This document shows positions 33,342 to 39,081 of a stretch of 39,081 bases of DNA, piece by piece (position 1 is the stretch's first letter; every line of letters begins with the position of its first letter). The notes beneath the pieces are model-generated. The model was not told where the DNA came from and made no database searches. It saw only the letters and a list, made by a program, of their open reading frames with translations. Source of the stretch: Clostridium sp. Cult3 (lineage in GTDB: Bacteria; Bacillota; Clostridia; Tissierellales; Tepidimicrobiaceae); assembly GCF_021655115.1 (NCBI RefSeq), contig NZ_PPXY01000004.1, positions 1-39,081 of the forward strand. Reading direction: 5' to 3'. The position numbers and the translations under genes are program-made.

Positions 33342-36026
33342 GTGAATAGGGATAATAAAGAAAGGTTAATGATTATAGACGGAAATAGTTTGTTACATAG
33401 AGCTTTTTATGCATTACCTTTACTAGCTACTAAAGATGGAGTATATACCAACGGTGTTTACGGATTTTTAACCATGCTATATAAAATTCAAGAGGATTAT
33501 GATATAGATTATCTTAGTGTAGCTTTTGACAAAAAGGGACCAACTTTTAGACATGAAACTTTCGAAGAATATAAAGCTAATAGAGCCTCGACTCCAAATG
33601 AACTTGCTTTACAATTTCCTATACTGAAGGAAATATTAAAAGCTATGAATATTCACCAGATAGAACTAGAGGGTTATGAAGCGGATGATATTGCTGGAAC
33701 CCTATCTAGAATTGGCGAAGAAAAAGGTATGGAGGTAATACTTGTTACAGGGGACAGAGATTATTTACAATTGACTTCAGATGATACAAGGGTATTGATA
33801 ACAAAGAGGGGTATTACGGAATTGGAGGAATATGACAGGTCTAAGATAATAGAAGAATATGGTATAACTCCAGAGCAGCTTATTCATTTAAAGGGATTAA
33901 TGGGGGATAAATCAGATAACATCCCGGGAGTACCAGGAATTGGGGAAAAAACTGGTATAAAATTATTAAAACAATTTAGTACTATTGAGAATCTATATGA
34001 TAATATAGATGAAGTAAAGGGCAAGAAGACCAAGGAATCATTAATTGAACATAAAAGTATGGCTTTATTAAGCAAGGAATTAGGTGAAATAATAAGAACA
34101 GTACCGATAGAATTTTCTATTGAAGAATTAAAGGTTAAAGAACCTGATTGGAACAGGCTAGTGGAACTGTATGAAATGTTTGAATTTGGCAGTCTATTAT
34201 CTAAAATACCTGATGACAAAATAACAACTAAAGTAGATTCCACTTATGAGGTAAAATACAAAATATTAAAGAATAACGATTTTGATTCTATTACTAAGGA
34301 GTTGGATTCCCATGATAGTTTTGGATTTAAATTTGTCTTTGAAGATGAGCACTATATAAATAGTTCTATACTTGGATTGGGAATAAAGATTGGAAACAAT
34401 TCACCATATTATATAGATTTTTTGGAAAATGATATAAAGGCTTTTATAACAACTTTTGGTAAGTACTTTGAATCCAAACAAATAGAGAAATATGGACATA
34501 TGATAAAAGCAGATATAGTAGGATTGTTAAGACTTGATATCCCTATAAATAATATACAATTTGACACCATGATAGGAGGGTATTTACTAAATCCAGCCCA
34601 ATCTAACTATAGTATTAATCAATTAGGTAAGGAATATTTAAATATTTATGGTTATGATGAGGAAGAACTACTAGGTAAAGGCAAAAATAGAAAATCATTT
34701 AAGGATTTATCCATTGAAACCAGAGCAGAGTATATTTCCATGGTATTGGATCTAACATACGGTGTAAAGGATCCAATAAAAAAGAGAATTCAGGAGCAAA
34801 AAATGGACCAATTATATTATGAAGTAGAACTACCTTTAGTAGAAGTATTAGCAGATATGGAGTTTAATGGCTTCAAAGTAGATTTAGATATATTAGGACA
34901 ATTAGGTGAAGAGTTTGAGTCTCAAATCCATGGGCTAACAAAGGAGATATATGAACTGGCTGGTGAGGAGTTTAATATAAACTCCCCTAAACAATTGGGA
35001 GAAATATTGTTTGATAAATTAAAACTACCTATAATAAAAAAGACTAAGACTGGCTATTCAACAGATGCAGAAGTATTAGATAAATTAAAAGGACAACATG
35101 ATATAATAGAAAATATACTTAAATATAGGCAGATGGTAAAGTTAAAATCTACCTATATAGATGGGCTTATGAATCTAGTAGATGGAGAAACCAATAAAAT
35201 TCACTCTAGCTTTAATCAGACTGTAACCAATACTGGGAGGATATCTAGTACAGAGCCAAATCTCCAAAACATACCCATAAAAACCGAAGAAGGTAGAAAA
35301 ATTAGAAAAGCTTTTGTTCCTAAATCCCAAGATTATGTACTTGTTGATGGGGACTATTCCCAAATAGAACTAAGGGTATTGGCACACATTTCTAAGGATC
35401 CAAAACTTATGGAAGCTTTCTTTCATGATGAGGATATCCACACTAAAACAGCCTCAGAGGTGTTTAATATATCTAAAGAAGAGGTTACTCCACTAATGAG
35501 GAATAGGGCTAAAGCTGTTAACTTTGGTATAGTATATGGAATAAGTGATTATGGCTTATCTAGAGATTTAGATATACCCAGAAAGGAAGCTAAGGAATAT
35601 ATAGATAGTTATCTTAAAAATTATAAAATGGTAAAACAGTATATGGATGATATCATAAAAATAGGCAAAGAAAAAGGCTATGTTGAAACTATATTAAACA
35701 GAAGAAGATATGTTCCAGAACTTAAATCTAGGAATTTTAATGTAAGATCTTTTGGAGAAAGAGTAGCTATGAATACCCCAATACAGGGTAGTGCTGCTGA
35801 TATAATCAAGGTAGCTATGGTAAAAGTATATGAAGAGCTAAAAAATAAAAACTTAAAATCAAAACTAATACTTCAAGTTCATGACGAACTTATTATTGAA
35901 ACCCATAAGGATGAGATTGAAGAGGTAAAAAATTTGATGGAAGATATTATGGAAAGTTCTATCACTTTAAATGTGCCGCTAAAGGTAGAAATTAGCGTAG
36001 GGGATAATTGGTATGAGACTCAATGA
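33342..36026 (+). CDS. polA: DNA polymerase I
   Basis: An ~894-aa repair and Okazaki-fragment polymerase. The N-terminal ~290 residues form the 5'-3' exonuclease (IDGNSLLHRAFYALP, AFDKKGPTFRHE, GYEADDIAGTL, GDRDYLQL, MGDKSDNIPGVPGIGEKT). The central 3'-5' exonuclease-like domain lacks the DxE catalytic pair, as in Bacillus PolI, so proofreading is probably lost. Polymerase motifs A (DYSQIELRVLAH, from Asp671), B (RNRAKAVNFGIVYG) and C (QVHDELIIE) are intact. GTG 33342 is chosen because TGAGGAGTGG lies 5 bases before it; the upstream in-frame ATG has no ribosome binding site. It overlaps coaE by 14 bases, a common polA-coaE arrangement. Confidence 0.95.
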   Translation: MNRDNKERLMIIDGNSLLHRAFYALPLLATKDGVYTNGVYGFLTMLYKIQEDYDIDYLSVAFDKKGPTFRHETFEEYKANRASTPNELALQFPILKEILKAMNIHQIELEGYEADDIAGTLSRIGEEKGMEVILVTGDRDYLQLTSDDTRVLITKRGITELEEYDRSKIIEEYGITPEQLIHLKGLMGDKSDNIPGVPGIGEKTGIKLLKQFSTIENLYDNIDEVKGKKTKESLIEHKSMALLSKELGEIIRTVPIEFSIEELKVKEPDWNRLVELYEMFEFGSLLSKIPDDKITTKVDSTYEVKYKILKNNDFDSITKELDSHDSFGFKFVFEDEHYINSSILGLGIKIGNNSPYYIDFLENDIKAFITTFGKYFESKQIEKYGHMIKADIVGLLRLDIPINNIQFDTMIGGYLLNPAQSNYSINQLGKEYLNIYGYDEEELLGKGKNRKSFKDLSIETRAEYISMVLDLTYGVKDPIKKRIQEQKMDQLYYEVELPLVEVLADMEFNGFKVDLDILGQLGEEFESQIHGLTKEIYELAGEEFNINSPKQLGEILFDKLKLPIIKKTKTGYSTDAEVLDKLKGQHDIIENILKYRQMVKLKSTYIDGLMNLVDGETNKIHSSFNQTVTNTGRISSTEPNLQNIPIKTEEGRKIRKAFVPKSQDYVLVDGDYSQIELRVLAHISKDPKLMEAFFHDEDIHTKTASEVFNISKEEVTPLMRNRAKAVNFGIVYGISDYGLSRDLDIPRKEAKEYIDSYLKNYKMVKQYMDDIIKIGKEKGYVETILNRRRYVPELKSRNFNVRSFGERVAMNTPIQGSAADIIKVAMVKVYEELKNKNLKSKLILQVHDELIIETHKDEIEEVKNLMEDIMESSITLNVPLKVEISVGDNWYETQ

Positions 36027-36630
36027 TTGTAAGATAATAGGATTAACTGGTGGCATAGCTACTGGTAAAACAACGGTTACGGAGATGTTGATTAATAAAG
36101 GATTTAAAGTAATAGATGCAGATAAGATAGCTAGGCAGGTGGTAGAAGTAGGTTCTCCTGCCTATGAGGAGATTGTGACTTACTTCGGAGAGAGTATTTT
36201 AAATGAAGATAAAACAATTGACAGGAAAAAGCTTGGTGATCTAATCTTCAAAGATGAAACCAGAAGGAAGAAATTAAATAATATAATACACCCATATATT
36301 TTAGAAACTATAAAGAACCGTATAACTGAATATAAAAAAAGGGAAAAAATCATATTTATCGACGTACCATTATTAATAGAAGAGATAGATAAATTTCGGG
36401 AATATGAAATTATCTTTGATGAAATATGGTTAGTTTATGCCGATAAAACCACTCAATTAAACAGATTGATTAGACGGGATAATATAGGTGAGGAGGAGGC
36501 AATCCATAGGGTTAGGGCTCAGATACCCATGGAGATGAAAAGAGCATATGCAACGAAGATAATAGATAATAGAGGAGATATAAAATCTCTAGGGAAACAA
36601 TTGGACTATATATTAAGGGAAATAAGATAA
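36013..36630 (+). CDS. coaE: Dephospho-CoA kinase
   Basis: A 205-aa enzyme for the last step of CoA synthesis, ATP-dependent phosphorylation of the ribose 3'-OH of dephospho-CoA. P-loop GGIATGKT spans residues 13-20, DADKIARQVVE follows, then HPYILETIKNRI and IFIDVPLLIE, and RLIRRDNIGEEEAIHRVRAQ near the C terminus, all as in CoaE. Length is normal. It starts within the end of polA, so translation is coupled. Confidence 0.94.
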   Translation: MRLNDCKIIGLTGGIATGKTTVTEMLINKGFKVIDADKIARQVVEVGSPAYEEIVTYFGESILNEDKTIDRKKLGDLIFKDETRRKKLNNIIHPYILETIKNRITEYKKREKIIFIDVPLLIEEIDKFREYEIIFDEIWLVYADKTTQLNRLIRRDNIGEEEAIHRVRAQIPMEMKRAYATKIIDNRGDIKSLGKQLDYILREIR

Positions 36631-36648
36631 TGTTTTGGAGGGTTTGAT

Positions 36649-37305
36649 TTGACATGGCCAGTTAATAAACTACTAAAAGGTATATTAATCTCCATAATAC
36701 TAATCGCTATCATACTATTTGCTACTACCTTATATCTTAAAATTTCCTATCCTCTATCCTATAGGAATACGATAAAGAAATATTCCGAACAATTTAATGT
36801 AGATCCCTATTTAGTAGCAGCAATAATAAATGTAGAAAGCAATTTTGACAAAGATGCTATATCTACTAAAGAGGCTAGGGGGCTTATGCAAATTTCTTCT
36901 ACTACAGGACAATGGGCATCGGAAGTTTTATCTATAGATGATTTTAATTTAGACATGTTATTTGAACCAGATAGGAATATAATGATTGGGACCTGGTATT
37001 TAAATATTCTATCTATAGAATTTGATGACAATCTTAAGTTGATATTAGCGGCATATAATGGTGGTAGTGGCAATGTAAATAAATGGTTAAAAGACGACAG
37101 ATATTGTGAAGATGGTAAAACATTAAAAAGGATACCATTTAAAGAAACGGATCAATATGTAGAAAAAGTAATTGCAAACTATAATATGTACAAAAAATTA
37201 TATGGTGGTCAGTTTGAAAAACTTGATGAAGACAAGGAACCTTATTTTCTTGTATTATTGCATAATATTCGAAAGCTAATAAAGGCATTAGTAATACACA
37301 AATAG
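36649..37305 (+). CDS. Membrane-anchored lytic transglycosylase (SLT family)
   Basis: A 218-aa peptidoglycan-cleaving enzyme. An uncleaved-looking N-terminal anchor (LLKGILISIILIAIILFATTLYL) is followed by a soluble-lytic-transglycosylase domain. The catalytic Glu63 is in INVESNFDKDA; EARGLMQISSTTGQWASE, IMIGTWYLNIL and LAAYNGGSGNVNKWL are the other family motifs. It acts outside the membrane on glycan strands, giving anhydro-muropeptides. TTG start after TTGGAGGG. It follows coaE by 18 bases, an order common in Firmicutes. Confidence 0.92.
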   Translation: MTWPVNKLLKGILISIILIAIILFATTLYLKISYPLSYRNTIKKYSEQFNVDPYLVAAIINVESNFDKDAISTKEARGLMQISSTTGQWASEVLSIDDFNLDMLFEPDRNIMIGTWYLNILSIEFDDNLKLILAAYNGGSGNVNKWLKDDRYCEDGKTLKRIPFKETDQYVEKVIANYNMYKKLYGGQFEKLDEDKEPYFLVLLHNIRKLIKALVIHK

Positions 37306-37322
37306 TAAAAGGGGGGGTCAAT

Positions 37323-39080
37323 TTGAAGGTTAAAAGGATACTAGCTATAATGCTGATCCTAATCATATCAGTCACTGTAACCGGATGTGAGAAGGATACT
37401 AAGGATAATCCTATCGATGCATTTGATGTTGATGTAAACAATAAAATAGCGTATGAGCCAGAATTTGGTGGGGAATTGATACTTCCTTTATCTACTATCA
37501 AGACTTTAAATCCTTTAATCAATGAAAATATGAGTTACTATCATTTTAGTAAACTGATTTATGAGGGATTATTTGAATTAGGAGACGATTTAAATGTAGT
37601 AAATCAGTTAGCTGAAGACTATACTTTAAAAGAAGAAGGGAAAATAATTAGTATCAAACTTAGGGAAGATGTATTGTGGCATGATGGTGAAAAGTTTACA
37701 GCTGAAGATGTGGCTTTTACCATAAATACTATTAAGTATGCTAATGATGACACTAGCTACAAGAAGATGTTTAGCAATGCTTTAGGAAGCTTTAATGCTT
37801 CTAATATTCACAAGATATTAGATGTGCAAATGTTAGATGATTACCATATAGACATTAGATTTGATGAATCTTTTAGCCACGGACTAGAAACTTTGACTTT
37901 TCCCATTTTGCCAAAACATAGATTTGCAGCGGAAAGGGAAGACAAGAATTCGTATATAGCTGCATTGACAGAAGAGAATTTTACTCCAATAGGTACTGGG
38001 CCTTATAGATTTGTAGACTATGAAAAGCATAAAACTATCTTTCTGGAATCTTACGATAAATACAGGGAAGGTAGGCCCTATATAGATAGTGTAGTTGGTA
38101 AAATACTAGAAGACGAAGAGCTATCATTAACAGCTTTTGAAACTGGACAAGTTCATGTAACTACAGCTATAGATGTAGATTGGGAAAAATATGATCAAAA
38201 TAATAGGATTAGAATATATGAATTTATTTCACCAAATTATGAATTTTTAGGTTTTAACTTTTCTAAAGATATCTTTAGTAGGGAGAGTGGCAGTGGTTTG
38301 CGAAAGGCTTTTGCCTATGGCATAGATAGACAGTCCATAATCCAGAGGGTCTACTTAGGTCACGGAACACAGACGGACTTGCCAATCTATCCTAATTCAT
38401 GGCTATTATCAGAGGATTCAAATATATATGGATACAACCCTTCTAAAGCTAAGGAAGAACTGAATAAGCTAGGTTGGAAGGATATAGATGGGGATGGGTT
38501 TTATGAAGATGAAGGGGGCAGAAAGGTTGAGTTAAGGCTTATTACCAATTCATATAATCCTTTACGACTAAAGGTGGCAGATATGATCGTAGAGGACTTA
38601 AACAAAATAGGTATTCACATCACTAAGGACTATTCTGATAGGATACCTGAAAACATAACGGAAGAAATGGTAGAGGAACAGTGGGAACAGGTATACAATC
38701 AGGTAGTGAAAGGAGACTACGACATAGCCCTATTAGGCTGGCATTTGTCTATAATCCCTGAGTTATCCTTTGCTTTTCATTCCAGTCAAATAAAAAATGG
38801 CACCAACTTTATTAGATACAATAGTGAAGTAATGGATGAAGCTTTGGTTAAAGCCTTTAGCGCAACAAGCAGAGATAATAAGTTAAAAGCTTATGAAAAT
38901 TTACAGTCTGTAATAAACGAGGATTTGCCTTATGTGAGTTTGTTTTTTAAAAATGATGCTTTACTAGTAGATAAAAAAGTAATGGGAGATGTGGATCCTA
39001 CGTTTTTCAATGTATATAGAAATATTGATAAGTGGTATATACCCAAGGAATTCCAGCAAGAGATGGTTGATAAAAAATAA
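37323..39080 (+). CDS. Oligopeptide-type ABC substrate-binding lipoprotein (SBP family 5)
   Basis: A 585-aa extracellular binding protein. The signal RILAIMLILIISVTVTGC ends in a lipobox with Cys22 as lipid anchor. The domain has the family 5 hallmarks: LPLSTIKTLNPLINEN, KLREDVLWHDGEKFTAEDVAFTI (core WHDGEKFTAEDV), FTPIGTGPYRFVDY, GSGLRKAFAYGIDRQSII and YNPSKAKEELNKLGWKDIDGDG. It is complete, ending at the last bases of the window. TTG start after AAAAGGGGGGG. The matching permease and ATPase genes are not in view and may follow to the right. Substrate is likely peptides, but family members also bind nickel, haem or sugars. Confidence 0.9.
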   Translation: MKVKRILAIMLILIISVTVTGCEKDTKDNPIDAFDVDVNNKIAYEPEFGGELILPLSTIKTLNPLINENMSYYHFSKLIYEGLFELGDDLNVVNQLAEDYTLKEEGKIISIKLREDVLWHDGEKFTAEDVAFTINTIKYANDDTSYKKMFSNALGSFNASNIHKILDVQMLDDYHIDIRFDESFSHGLETLTFPILPKHRFAAEREDKNSYIAALTEENFTPIGTGPYRFVDYEKHKTIFLESYDKYREGRPYIDSVVGKILEDEELSLTAFETGQVHVTTAIDVDWEKYDQNNRIRIYEFISPNYEFLGFNFSKDIFSRESGSGLRKAFAYGIDRQSIIQRVYLGHGTQTDLPIYPNSWLLSEDSNIYGYNPSKAKEELNKLGWKDIDGDGFYEDEGGRKVELRLITNSYNPLRLKVADMIVEDLNKIGIHITKDYSDRIPENITEEMVEEQWEQVYNQVVKGDYDIALLGWHLSIIPELSFAFHSSQIKNGTNFIRYNSEVMDEALVKAFSATSRDNKLKAYENLQSVINEDLPYVSLFFKNDALLVDKKVMGDVDPTFFNVYRNIDKWYIPKEFQQEMVDKK

Positions 39081-39081
39081 A

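Overview
The window looks like chromosome of an AT-rich, anaerobic, amino-acid-fermenting Firmicute of the Clostridia/Tissierellia type. Codons are A/T-rich with heavy AUA use, TTG and GTG starts behind strong GGAGG-type ribosome binding sites are common, and intrinsic hairpin-plus-T-run terminators punctuate the genes. A selenocysteine-containing glycine/sarcosine/betaine reductase B component marks a selenium-dependent Stickland metabolism. No phage, transposase, integrase or CRISPR array was seen.

Layout. 1-1050: a tRNA array (Ser, Ser, CAU, Phe, CAU, Trp, Val, Ile, CAU) whose left end lies outside the window, with three near-identical CAU tRNAs and a duplicated spacer. 1067-5263: an RNase H-like exonuclease facing left, then a GGT-like Ntn hydrolase and an unrecognised helical protein. 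5350-8387: a tight three-gene operon for a split 2-hydroxyacyl-CoA dehydratase/activase-like system (two DUF2229/CoA-activase-like proteins and an ATPase with the activator cysteines). 8460-10431: two small nucleoside-recognition-domain membrane proteins and an HD-GYP c-di-GMP phosphodiesterase. 10460-12859: a Cys-rich protein possibly of the spore surface, and a divergent Asp-box protein whose reading frame is split at an A9 run and continues in the -1 frame as a coiled coil. 12883-14190: L-asparaginase facing left, preceded on the same strand by a candidate ~109-nt structured RNA with its own strong promoter and terminator.

14191-17147: a LUD-domain protein, cysteine desulfurase and ThiI, the last two forming the sulfur-relay pair for tRNA 4-thiouridine. 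17254-19240: a TetR regulator and a radical SAM enzyme. 19520-23794: a cupin-XRE regulator with potABCD (polyamine import), behind a consensus sigma-A promoter. 23943-25853: an NADH:rubredoxin-reductase-like flavoprotein and a GntR regulator. 26240-30802: the Stickland locus: grdX, a GrdE-type pyruvoyl precursor, a GrdB-type selenoprotein read through an in-frame UGA with a visible SECIS hairpin, and a Na+-coupled NSS transporter that probably brings in the substrate. GrdA, GrdC and GrdD are absent here, so this B component probably shares A and C proteins encoded elsewhere.

30939-33002: a beta-CASP metallo-hydrolase behind a 21-bp palindromic operator, and a PsiE-like membrane protein. 33075-33163: tRNA-Leu. 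33342-39080: polA, coaE, a lytic transglycosylase and an oligopeptide-binding lipoprotein.

The most interesting signals are the UGA/SECIS recoding, the A9 slippery junction with its out-of-frame extension, the candidate C-loop RNA upstream of asparaginase, the long palindrome on the beta-CASP promoter, and the orphan dehydratase-activase operon.
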